64,000 nucleotides of DNA from Liolophura sinensis (lineage: Eukaryota > Mollusca > Polyplacophora > Chitonida > Chitonidae), in contig NC_088306.1 in the NCBI RefSeq assembly GCF_032854445.1, forward strand, positions 29,485,764 through 29,549,763. The letters are read 5' to 3'. The position numbers were made by a program, and so were the translations under genes. Of this stretch, positions 35,105-46,680 are shown piece after piece; position 1 is the first letter of the stretch, and each line of letters starts with the position of its first letter. The notes beneath the pieces were generated by a model. The model did not search any database, was not told the origin of the DNA, and worked only from the letters and a program-made list of their open reading frames with translations.

Positions 35105-37415
35105 AACACAGACAAGATGTATACGACTGACGATTCATTATTTACAGGTCATATCTTTTCATCTATCCTCAACTGTGGTTAATTAATCAATTTATCGGGT
35201 GCGTGCCTGGGCCAAGGGTATCCTATAGGAGCTAAATTTCGTCAAGTTGTTGCATCAATCATTGGACAGTCTTTGGCATCGCTTGTCCTGGGACGATATC
35301 ATTCCTTAACTTTGCCGATGTGTATTTTCCTCTTTCCCCCATAGTGGAGTCTGGAATCAACATCGTAATGCTCTTACATGCATATAATGAGTATTCTACA
35401 CGCCCAGTAATTTGTGGCCTTTTGCTCTTTGAAAAAGTAAATTTGTTCCGGAAGATAATCTACTTTTCAACGGGAAATAAGATTTTGACCTAATCTTTAT
35501 AAGTAGCTATAAATTAAATTATATCCGAACGCGCCATTCTCGACCAACAGGACCGCGATACAGGCGAAGAAGAATTCTAAACAGGCTGTGACGAGTATCT
35601 TGGTAAAAATCGATCTGGTATCCTGCTAGGCGCTATGAGGTCGTTGTGAGATCGATCATGTGTTTAGGGTTTAAAAGATTTAGTATCTTCTCCTAACAAT
35701 GTTTTGATGCGATCTATAAACACCACTGTGAGACCCCTAGAGTGCGCAATGTAAGCAATGAAACTATATTCGTGGCGCTGACCTGTTGGACAAATCAGAA
35801 ATTCAACAACTGGACAACCTTCCCTCTCTGCTTTTAACAGCTAAAATCTGTAAACCTGTTGAGAAGATATTGCTTTTAGACTAGTTCTTAGGTAATTACT
35901 ACGTTGCAAGAAAACTAATTAGAAAAAAATCTTTGCAAACATTGTCATGAAATGACATATTTCTTACACAGGGAGAGTAAAGCATTTCGCGTCAAAGTAC
36001 ATTAGGTCGCATGTCGAGTACAAAAACTGTGTTAGATGTCTTACAGAAAGATCTATTACATGTTCCAGTCAATTTTATTACATGTTTCAGTAAATTTTGT
36101 TACACATTCCAGCATACTGTATTACAGTGCTTTGCTACACAAGCCCATGTTTTTATTATATTATCAAAAAAATAAGTTTACCAATGCTAGACAAATTTGG
36201 ATAAAACAAAACATGTCTCTAGTTTGTCACACTTTGGTTTGTAAAATTATCTCTAGATCACTTCATTTGCATGTTCAAAAGTAATATTACAGCTTAATAA
36301 CTACTGCGCAGGTGTGGCTATGTTATTTCGTCAGCAACATGTAACAATGTTCAAATGACGCCACCAGGATGTGATAATTCGGCGGGATAAAGCGCCCTAA
36401 TCAATAAATAACATTTGCCGACAGACAATCAAGTGAATCGAAGTATTTGAGGCCGATTTCGAAAAGACATTGTTTCGTATGTAGATTTGCCGGTTATGGG
36501 TGCAGTATGATACAAAACCAAAGCTTGAAAAACATTGCAAGGATTCTGGGCAGGCGTGTAATACGGATGAAGGCGTAAGGCTTTCAGAATCGAGAAGTGC
36601 TAGCAAACCGTTCAGATACCGGTGTTTACGGAGGAAGTTGGCTCGATGAAAGCTTTTATCGACCAACTTGGGGTTTTCCGTCTCATATGTGGATGGAGGA
36701 AGAGACAACATTCAGTGTATATTGAACACAAGTTCTCCTTAGGTGAAAATTTCCCACCCCTTCCCTTCCAACCCCCTCCCTTCCCACCCCACTCATGTCC
36801 GTCTGTGAGGATGTCTGAGCAACTCTAACATTCTTTGAAGACATCTTCAATATGGTGTGCATATATGTGTGTCTCATGTAGGAAAGTTTACACGGGACAT
36901 TTCGATTCCCTCCTCCCTGAATGTGATGGTCATCATATAACTAAAAACTTCTGGGTATGGCGTTAAACACCGCTCAGATACATAAGTAAATCATGTTTTA
37001 ATATAACTCATCACGTAACTTTTCGAGTCTACAAAATTGGCCACAACATGTTTTTTGTTGAATGAATGAACCAAAAACATTCCACGTGACACAAGTTTTT
37101 GAGGACCATTTTTGGTGTAGAGAACCTTCGGGAACCCCATTTTCTTAGTGTGTTATAGTCTGACAGAGATATCAATTAGCATAAATGTACACAAAACAAC
37201 CACAAATAGACCAAAAATCTGACATACTTTTTACACAAAGAGGCTATAGGTCAAGAATAAACCATTACCATTAACTTAGCGACGCCTTCAAGATTAAAAG
37301 CAAACAAAGGCTTCGTGGAGAGTTCTTCGATCTGCTAAGCCCAAAAGCTCACTGTTGATGCGTGAATATTTGTGGATTTGGTGACACTTGTAATATAAAC
37401 ACCGCCTTACAGCAT
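35105..37415. other. Non-coding stretch with minor repeats
   Basis: A polypyrimidine run lies at about 36750-36800. A SINE-like 3' tail ('tggcgttaaacacc' then ataagtaaat) lies at about 36922-36992. No gene was recognised. Confidence 0.45.
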
Positions 37416-37417
37416 AG

Positions 37418-37517
37418 AGAGTAAAACCAGAGCGGTGACGACAGTATAATAGCTGGCAAATTGTCACACGTAACCGGTGAAATATGGCCGATTGTCAAAT
37501 TGTCAGGGTTTTACTCT
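37418..37517. mobile_element. 100-bp MITE-like element with terminal inverted repeats
   Basis: The left end 'agagtaaaacc' is the exact reverse complement of the right end 'ggttttactct'. Related copies lie near 4568, 23212 and 33391. It is non-coding and too short to encode a transposase, so non-autonomous mobility is inferred. Confidence 0.7.
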
Positions 37518-37567
37518 AACCGTTCATGAAAATGCATAAATAGTAGTAGTAAATGACTTAAGCTGAA

Positions 37568-38165
37568 TTGAGGGGGGAGGGGGGTGAGGGAAATGCGTGG
37601 ATATTAATTTAGGGGGAGGGGAGGGGGGAGGGAAATGCGTGGATATTAATTGAGGGGGGAGGGGGAGGGAAATGCGTGGATATTAATTGAGGGAGGAGGG
37701 GAGGGGGAGGGAAATGCGTGGATATTAATTGAGGGGGGAGGGGGAGGGAAATGCGTGGATATTAATTGAGGGGGAGGGGGGAGGGAAATGCGTGGATATT
37801 AATTGAGGGGGGAGGGGAGGGGGGAGGGAAATGCGTGGATATTAATTGAGGGGGAGGGGAGGGGGGAGGGAAATGCGTGGATATTAATTGAGGGGGAGGG
37901 GGAGGGGAGGGAAATGCGTGGATATTAATTGAGGGGGGAGGGAAATGCGTGGATATTAATTGAGGGGGAGGGGGAGGGGGGGAAATGCGTGGATATTAAT
38001 TGAGGAGGGAGGGGGAGGGGGGAGGGAAATGCGTGGATATTAATTGAGGGGGGAGGGGGGAGGGAAATGCGTGGATATTAATTGAGGGGGGGAAGGGGGA
38101 GGGGGAGGGAAATGCGTGGATATTAATTGAGGGGGGAGGGGGGAGGGAAATGCGTGGATATTAAT
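37568..38165. repeat. G-rich minisatellite, about 15 copies
   Basis: A constant 'aaatgcgtggatattaatt' (19 bp) alternates with a variable G-rich spacer of 'gaggggggaggg' type, giving 35-44-bp units. The plus strand of each spacer has several runs of 3-6 G, enough for G-quadruplex formation. Confidence 0.97.
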
Positions 38166-38340
38166 CGTAGGCCATTAGAGGTCACTGGATTAAAATTAAT
38201 CAAAATACTCTGTTGTTATGGTATTTAACATACAAACACATTAAAACAGTTCAAAGGTCGCTTGCACAGTCCACATTTCTTCCATCAACGTAGTGTACAT
38301 ATCTGGACATCAAACAAGGGAAAGTTCATAAGTAACTTAC

Positions 38341-38515
38341 TAAAAACGATGGTAAGTCACACGCCAGTTCCCGGCATCCTCGAAATTGACCCACATCGTA
38401 TAAAAGGAATATCCTTGTCTGGGGTGTTGGATAGTAAATGCCGGGAGTCAAATAAATCAGTACATCATTGTCGCGATCAGCTGTGCTTCCCCAACCAGCA
38501 ACAATACTGCCTGCC
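38341..38515 (-). CDS. Possible single exon of an unrecognised gene
   Basis: On the minus strand a pyrimidine-rich 'ctaactctctctgtgcag' (a possible branch point and acceptor) precedes an open frame of about 58 codons, which ends at a consensus donor 'gtaagt' (G at 38340). The peptide includes 'AGWGSTADRDND', 'YLTPGIYYPTPQT' and 'FRGCRELACDLP', which look protein-like, but I do not recognise a family. No partner exon was identified. Chance is a real alternative. Confidence 0.22.
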
Positions 38516-40130
38516 TGCACAGAGAGAGTTAGCTTAAACTACTTTTATCCATTTATTTCGGAAACCATTTTGAAGAGAATTTTCGAGGAATTACCGGAAC
38601 ATGATTTGAAGCCATACAGCAACACTCACACCCAACCCCTCAACGACACAAATTTGACAATTCTGTCAACAACAGTATTGACATCGGCATTATTTTTCTT
38701 CTTGATAGGTAAACATCAATGAATTACACCAGCAAATCTGGCATATGTATTTTTGTCATTACATCGTCTACTTTCAGGAATAAAGTTATACCACAGTTTT
38801 CCTTACATTACCTTTATGTATACCGACTGTGGTGGAACGAAGACGTTACATTTGTAATGACACATACCTCCCTCATTCCACTTTCATGCGTGTGGCATTA
38901 AACATCTAGATTTGATTTAGGACAAATTGTGTCCAAAAGCGAATTGCATTATTTTATAGATGAGATTCGATTTTGGCCTGTTCAGGAGCAAATGCAAGTT
39001 TTTTTTATCAGTTGCTCACCGATTCTAGCCACTTACATGAAACTAATCAATATTTAATCTACTTTTCATGTTTAAATAATATTTTTTTATCCAATCACTG
39101 TTCTAATACACTTCAGCCCTGCTACAATTTTCAGTTTGCGCATGACTAACTTCAAAAAGTGGTGAATCAAATTCCGGCATTGGTATTTTCACTCAATACT
39201 GACCTTTCCATGCAGAAGAAAAAGGGTAAAAAATGTCAGTGATACTGCAAACAATTAATTTCGATGCCAAATGGTACGTAATGTCCAATGTTCTTCTAGT
39301 TTGAGTTAATCTTCATACACATCATGTTGAATGATAAGTCCTTATGAGTGATCTGAAGCCAAGGCTCACCGCACTTTAGATTTACATAATACTGAAATTA
39401 CAAACATTCAGTTCTGATCAATCGTCTTATTAGCACAACAAATACACCGGCCCTAAAGCCGTTCTGGTAATAGGAGGACACCGTCTTAATATGTCCAAAG
39501 TACACGCAATGCGTAACGTAGTTTTTTGCCATTCAGAAGACACCGAGCTGAAAACATTATTTTCCCTTGTGTCGCCAGGAAAAACTATGAAGTGAAATAA
39601 GAAAAACGATCAAGAATGATCACATTAAAGAAAGATTCCTGAGGATCAATCGGAGCGACGGTGTTACTCATTCTACATATCAGACATTAAACTAGAAGGC
39701 ATTCTGTCGTGCAAGAATATTAACACGCAATGGTTTTCGTCGGAGAAAACAGCAAAGGCCTTCCTCGGGCATCGTAAGTGTACTGGATTTTATATATATT
39801 GGTAAAACAAACAAGCGCATACTCGCAATAGCGCAAAAAATTCAAAGCGCCTTATTAAAGCAAGGGCCCATGTTAGTAGTCGAGATGTCAAAAATCTAAC
39901 CAATGGGCCAAAAAAGGCATAAAGATTTAATTGTAGAGCAGATTGTTTCACCTAGAAAAAGCAACTCCTGTGTGTAACATGTTCAATAGGCCCTCACACA
40001 TGTGCACGGAAGATGCACAGACGATGCATCGGAGATGCACTGAAGATGCACCAAAGATGTTCCGAAGAACTCACGTAAAGCGTGTTTGCCTTTAGGGATG
40101 GGCGGAGTTGCCGGGGGCAGTCTGTATATA

Positions 40131-40181
40131 AATGATTTATTTATTTATTTGATTTGTGTTTTACGCCGTACTCAGGATATA
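40131..40181 (-). mobile_element. SINE family 1 tail fragment
   Basis: 'atttatttatttatttg' followed by 'gtgttttacgccgtactca' is the reverse complement of the conserved SINE 3' end. Confidence 0.75.
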
Positions 40182-40890
40182 AACGAAGCCTCATTGGACC
40201 CTTACTTTCAATGCAAGCCTCCAAGGCATGTTTGCCATTCAATTAAGAGTGATGCAATAATCCCGCTGCTCCGATGACGGATACGACTGCAATACCTCTG
40301 AAAATGTTGACACACTCACCGGAAGGCTGTTTGTTTTAACAAACTGTCGAGTTCAGCTGCACAACATTCCAGAAGCAAGTGAATAACGATTTTTAAGCAA
40401 CCCGCATCTGGGTGGTTCAAGCAACGGAAGGCACATCTGACAGTTTACCGTTTTCTGGTTTGTTTACCTTGATCACTTCATTTTATGTAGGAAGGTAAAT
40501 GTTCTATAACTTCTTAATATATCAAAGTTTTATTTTTCTCTGGCATAATAGAAATATTGTTATTACAAAGAAAATATATTGGTTTTCTTGATCACGTATC
40601 GCGGATGAACAACGATGATGTCCTTCGGAAATAACGTACTCGAATTAAAAAATTTATTAAATTGCTTTAAATCACACTGCTTTATGCGAGTGTCACTATA
40701 TCGTTAGTTTGCGCCTGTTACACGGGTGATTAGCATGGGGACACAGGAAATGTGGAGGTTACGGCTTAAAAGTATTCCATCAAATACACTCCGTCCAATG
40801 CTCTTTATCTCACTACTCAGTATGCCATTTAGTGTTTATTTCTGGGATCTAGAATCTGACCAATAGTGCTTTCCAAGGGACTGCAGTATT

Positions 40891-40971
40891 TGCATTTATT
40901 GTATTTATTTGATTGGGGTTTTACGCTTTAGTCAAGAACACTTATACGATGGCGGTCATGATAATGGTGGT
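40891..40971 (-). mobile_element. SINE family 1 3'-end fragment
   Basis: The reverse complement reads 'ccaccattatcatgaccgcc', 'atcgtataagtg', then 'aaagcgtaaaaccccaatc', the diverged 3' portion of SINE family 1. Confidence 0.7.
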
Positions 40972-42552
40972 AAGAATTTTAATAAGAATTATTCAACATT
41001 GATTTTATTTATTTCATTAATTGCATTTTATTCTCGTAGACCTCATAAAATTTCATTTATGAGGCGGTTATTATAGAAGCCTATGACTGGGAGAATCCGA
41101 AGTGCCCAGCCAACTAACGCCCGTCACCAGGACGCAATTATACTTAATGGCAAAGCCTCATCCGAACCAGCTTGAGCTGGATTCGAACCTGCGAGAACAG
41201 TTGTTTAATAAGTTGACATACTTTTACATCAACATGACATTCAGCGTTATTTCTATTTTATCACAACAATGTCTTTTTAGCGGATGGATTACAACTCTGA
41301 TATCATAATAATGCTGTCTCAATGCAAAGCCATGCAGACCAGACCTGAAATGGCACCTTCCCCGATCCTATAGTGTACTGTGTACTTTGGGCATACTGGA
41401 GTTCTGGAGCAGATTTCCCATTTGGACCCTGTCAATTAATTTTTTTTTCTTTTAGCATTTCAAGTTGAAATTTCGACTTCCGGTAACGAAAACAAAGCAT
41501 TATGGGGAGGTTTTAAATTTTGACTTAATTCAAAAGTAAATTTGTTTCGAAACAAAAAATACGCTCAGAAGGAACCCACTTTACTAAAAAATTGATCATG
41601 AATAAACGATTTAATCACAGGCCGTATTGGGACAAGTGTTTATTAGTTCAGGGCGTGCCGAGAATACTTTTTTATCCCATTCTAGTATGACTCTTACACC
41701 GGAAGTGGGACGAATGGCAGCTTTTCACACCTCTCGGATGAATTTCCTGTTCGGAATCCCGGGAAGAGTTGTCTATCGTTAGACCGGACTTTCTTGGCTA
41801 TGATATCAACAACTCAACACTCGTTACGCGTGAAGAATATTGGACAAGCCATGAGAATAACACTGAAAGCGTTTCGTCATTATGTGTTTTGAAGGGAAAA
41901 AAGGCAGATATGTAAACACATCGACTGACTTTTAGCGGTATACACGCCTTGAATGTCACTGTACCTTAACAGATAATTGGGTAGCAACAAATCTACATCT
42001 AAAAGCGTAACAGATTCTCGGTATACATCAAGGAAACGGATACACAAATGGCTTTACACACTGGTTTACACTGACTCTCAATAGCTTCGTCACTAACCAC
42101 TAGTAATCGACAACGGTATACCCACTTCTCGTTAACGGCGAGTTATGACGAGGTTTACAAATATTTATACAATTTTTTCTGCCATACGTTTAAGATACTC
42201 TTCCACAAAAGGACTGAATGCTGGACTTCGTTCTCATTCGTTCCCAAGTCGATTTTCGGTATGTCCTTTTGAAAATACCTTCACTGCGAGGAAGGATGTG
42301 GGTGTCTTTTTTGACGCTCATGGCAACGATTTCTACACCATGTGGCATCTGATCGATCGAAACAAAACTGCGGTTTTTCTTTTCACACACAGTAGTTCCC
42401 ACGGTGGACGATCGTGTGACCAAGTGTTTTTCACTTAAAACTTTATAGGTAGGCTTTAGTTAACACTAGATATCGACTCACTGAGCTCTAAAATGCTAAA
42501 ATAGCCCAAATGTATGACGTAAAACCTAAAGCATACATATATATGCTTGGGT

Positions 42553-43268
42553 TGAGGTTTTAAGTCCTTGGGTTTGTTATGTACCTTTACGTCAGTGGGT
42601 TTGTTATGTACCTTTAAGTCCTTGGGTTTGTTATGTACCTTTAAGTCAGTGGGTTTGTCATGTTCCTTTAAGTCAGTGGGTTTGTTATGTACCTTTAAGT
42701 CAGTGGGTTTGTCATGTACCTTTAAGTCAGTGGGTTTGTCATGTGAGGTTTTAGGTCAGTGGGTTTGTCATGTACCTTTAGGTCAGTTTGTTTGTCATGT
42801 GAGGTTTTAGGTCAGTGGGTTTGTCATGTACCTTTAAGTCAGTGGGTTTGTTATGTACCTTTAAGTCAGTGGGTTTGTCATGTACCTTTAAGTCAGTGGG
42901 TTTGTCATGTACCTTTAAGTCAGTGGGTTTGACATGTACCTTTAGGTCAGTTTGTTGTCATGTGAGGTTTTAAGTCAGTGGGTTTGTCATGTACCTTTAG
43001 GTCAGTTTGTTTGTCATGTGAGGTTTTAGGTCAGTGGGTTTGTCATGTATCTTTAAGTCAGTAGGTTTTTATGTACCTTTAAGTCAGTGGGTTGGTCATG
43101 TACCTTTCAGTCAGTGGGTTTGTCATGTACATTTAAGTAAGTAGGTTTGTTATGTACCTTTAAGTCAGTGGGTTTGTCATGTATCTTTAAGTCAGTGGGT
43201 TTGTCATGTACCTTTAGGTTAGTGTGTTTGTCATTTGAGGTTTTAAGTCAGTGGGTTTGTCATGTACC
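42553..43268. repeat. 27-bp minisatellite, about 26 copies
   Basis: The unit is 'gggtttgtcatgtacctt' plus taagtcagt. A variant with 'gtgaggttttaggtcag' and one with 'tttgtttgtcatg' are interspersed. 27 is divisible by three, so 9-residue periodic ORFs arise (42568-42810, 43147-43359). Confidence 0.96.
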
Positions 43269-43669
43269 GGGCAAAGGTCAGTGGTTTACTCTGATCACTC
43301 AAGTTTCCGCAATCCAAAAACCTGAATATGGTCGTGCATTGATGGCAAAAATTCGCTAGTAATGATTTGATTATCATTCGAATTTTTTTGGTATTTTTTG
43401 AGGTTTTTATGGTAGACATAGGCCTAATTTCTTACGATTATGTAAAACTTTCAGAGAATAGTGAAAAATATCGAATCCCCTATATTTCTTTTAATCAAAC
43501 TTTGACTTGCTGATACTGCTGTCTCGTTGTAAGCGCATGAGAGCCGGTCTTGTTTTTTTTTTTTTTTTGTGTTTTTTTTTCTTGGAAATGAATTGCAACT
43601 AATTTGTTGTATTTTGATTTTGGGTTAATCTAGCATTCCATCCAGATTAGATAATCATTCAGATCGCCT

Positions 43670-45400
43670 CTACTGGATTATAAAACTGTCCAATACACAG
43701 GACATCCAATGGGTGATAAAACTGGACAGTGACACTCGTACACATGGCGTCTTACCGACTATAAACATTGTTGAGAATTATGATCGTAAACGAGGTTTTC
43801 ATTGGATGTTGATAAAAACGATCCTTGAAAGTGATGGTCAGGCATAAGGCGCTTACAGGAATAAACCTTGACCCTCTGCTAATCTTAGAACGCCCACTGG
43901 ATAACAAAAATGGACCTTGGGACAGTGTTGATCACACATGAAGCACGCCCATTCGATAACAAACCTGAACTGTAAAATGGTAAGAGTGCTGATCTTGCAT
44001 AGGGCGCCCATTGGATAACAAAACTGGACAGTAAAACAGTGCTGACCATACATAGGGCGCACATTGGATAACAAAACTGGACAGTGAGATAGTGCTCACC
44101 ATACATAGGGCGCACATTGGATAACAAAACTAGACAGTCAGTCAGTGCTCACCATATATAAGGTGCACATTGGATAACAAAACTGGACAGTGAGATAGTG
44201 CTCACCATATATAAGGTGCACATTGGATAACAAAACTGGACAGTAAGACAGTGCTGACCATACATAGGGCGCACATTGGATAACAAAACTGGACAGTGAG
44301 ATAGTGCTCACTATATTTAGGGTGCACATTGGATAACAAAACTGGACAGTAAGACAGAGTTGATAATACATAGGACGCCCATTGAATAGCAAAGCTGGGC
44401 AGTAAGACAGTGCTGATCTTGCATAGAGCGCCCATTGGATAACAGAGCTGGACAGTAAAACGATGTTCACCATATTTAGGGTGCCCATTGAAAAACAAAA
44501 CAATAAGACAATATTTACTTACTTATTTTTATCTGATTGGTGTTTTACACCGTACTCAAGAATATTAACTGGACAGTAAGACAGTGCTGACCATACAAAG
44601 GGCGCACATTGGATAACAAAACTGGACAGTAAGACAGTTCTGATCACTGAATAACAAAACTGGACAGTAAGAGAGAGTTGACCATATATAGGGCGCATAT
44701 TGGATGACAAAACTGGACACACACTGGATGACAAAACAGTGTTCACCATACAAAGGGCGCCCAGTAGGACAGGGGCGCCTCCCCTTAGAAATAGAAAGCG
44801 ACTCCCATTCTCTAACAAAAAGCGTCACTTAGACAGTGCTGACCATACATAGGGCGCACATTGGATAACAAAACTGGACAGTAAGACAGTTCTGATCACT
44901 GAATAACAAAACTGGACAGTAAGAGAGAGTTGACCATATATAGGGCGCATATTGGATGACAAAACTGGACACACACTGGATGACAAAACAGTGTTCACCA
45001 TACAAAGGGCGCCCAGTAGGACAGGGGCGCCTCCCCTTAGAAATAGAAAGCGACTCCCATTCTCTAACAAAAAGCGCCACTTAGACAGTGCTGATCATAC
45101 ATAGGACGCCCATTCTCTAACAGACATTGTCAGGGAGGCAGTGCTGACCATACATAGGACGCCCATTCTCTAACAGACATTGTCAGGGAGGCAGTGCTGA
45201 CCATACATAGGACGCCCATTCTCTAACAGACATTGTCAGGGAGGCAGTGCTGACCATACATAGGACGCCAATTCTCTAACAGACATTGTCAGGGAGGCAG
45301 TGCTGACCATACATAGGACGCCAATTCTCTAACAGACATTGTCAGGGAGGCAGTGCTGACCATACATAAGACGCCTCTTTTCTATCAAATATCGTCAAAA
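43670..45400. repeat. 53-bp minisatellite with internal duplication and SINE tail
   Basis: The main unit contains 'cattggataacaaaactgg', 'acagtaagacagtgctgac' and 'catacatagggcgca'. Left-edge units (43670-43870) are diverged. Two long blocks (about 44575-44825 and 44827-45077) are near-identical copies offset by 252 bp, each including the non-repeat insert 'caggggcgcctccccttag'. From 45085 a homogenised variant with 'ctctaacagacattgtcagg' repeats about six times at 53 bp. The overlapping minus-strand frames are artefacts. Confidence 0.95.
44514..44566 (-). mobile_element. SINE family 1 tail inserted in the 53-bp array
   Basis: 'tttacttacttatttttatc' then 'ggtgttttacaccgtactca' is the reverse complement of the SINE 3' end. 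It interrupts a repeat unit. Confidence 0.75.
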
Positions 45401-45499
45401 AGACAGTGGTGATCATACATAGAACTTGCACGGGTGATAAATGTACTATGATAATGATGATTTTTCGGGCTTCCTGAATGAACCATAAAAGGACCCATA

Positions 45500-46112
45500 A
45501 AAGGATAATTGACTGTGTCAGGAATGGTCGTGAACTAGGCATCTGTTGGATAATGGACTGGAACAGTGATGATCATGTACTGGGCATGCAGTGTCAATAA
45601 TGGTCGTAAACAACGCATCTGTTGGACAATGGACCGGAACAGTGATGATAATATACTAGGCATGCAGTGTCAATAATGGTCGTAAACAACGCATCTGTTG
45701 GACAATGGACCGGAACAGTGATGATAATACACTGGGTATACAGTGTCAGTAATGGTCGTAAAGAACGCATGGGTTGGATAATGGACAGGAACAGTGATGA
45801 TCATATACTGGGCATGCAGTGTCAGTAATGGTCGTAAAGAACGCATGGGTTGGATAATGGACAGGAACAGTGATGATCATATACTGGGCATGCAGTGTCA
45901 GTAATGGTCGTAAAGAACGCATGGGGTTGGACAATGGACCGGAACAGTGATGATCATGTACTGGGCATGCAGTGTCAGCAATGGTAGTAAACAACGCATG
46001 TGTTGGACAATGGACCGGAACAATGATGATAATATACTGGGCATGCAGTGTCAATAATGGTCGTAAACAACGCATGGGTTGGACAATGGACCGGGACAGT
46101 GATGATCATGTT
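45500..46112. repeat. 76-bp minisatellite, about 8 copies
   Basis: The unit contains 'ttggacaatggaccggaaca', 'gtgatgatcat.tactggg', 'catgcagtgtca.taatgg' and 'tcgtaaacaacgcatc'. Its first half resembles the neighbouring 53-bp unit. Confidence 0.95.
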
Positions 46113-46114
46113 TC

Positions 46115-46680
46115 AATAATCTGTATCAGCATATCGCTTTGTCCGCCATTCTGTTTAACACCGGAGATTATATCGACGTAGGCCTACATATAAGACCCGT
46201 GCTCTTTTTCATGACAAATGAAATATATACTGGATTCTCTTCTTGTTGTTCTCATCGTTTACTATTCATCACTCGGAGAATTCTTGTCTCGTACACGCTG
46301 ATTTGTACAGATCCGAACAGTTTTATTGTTAATCAAGGATATAAAAGATATGTTGACATTCGTGATTACTGACGACAGCCCTTATTTCTGTGGGTAGAAA
46401 ATTGCATTTGATTATATATCTAGAATTATTGAAAGCTATCATTTGTTTAACTAAAAATTAAGATAATATCTCTTCAACCAAATGATATGAAGTCAATTTA
46501 CTGCTCACCCCGGGAAATGTGTACTATGCTATTCACCATTATTGTAATATTGTCCATTGATATACCAATGTTTCAATGGGATAGAACAGTTCCATTTCTT
46601 TCCATCATTCTTGTACTTAAAATCAACTCTTACTTGTTGTCATCAAATGTGTTGTGAAAACAGTAATGTACTATATCTTG
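46115..46680. other. Spacer between arrays
   Basis: AT-rich sequence without a recognisable gene. Confidence 0.45.

Larger units (their letters stand above)
38520..42550. other. Non-coding stretch with SINE fragments
   Basis: It contains SINE family 1 tail pieces (40131-40181 and 40891-40971) and a degenerate ~12-bp 'gaagatgca' repeat at about 40006-40070. No gene was recognised; the largest frames (under 100 codons) show no domains. Confidence 0.45.
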
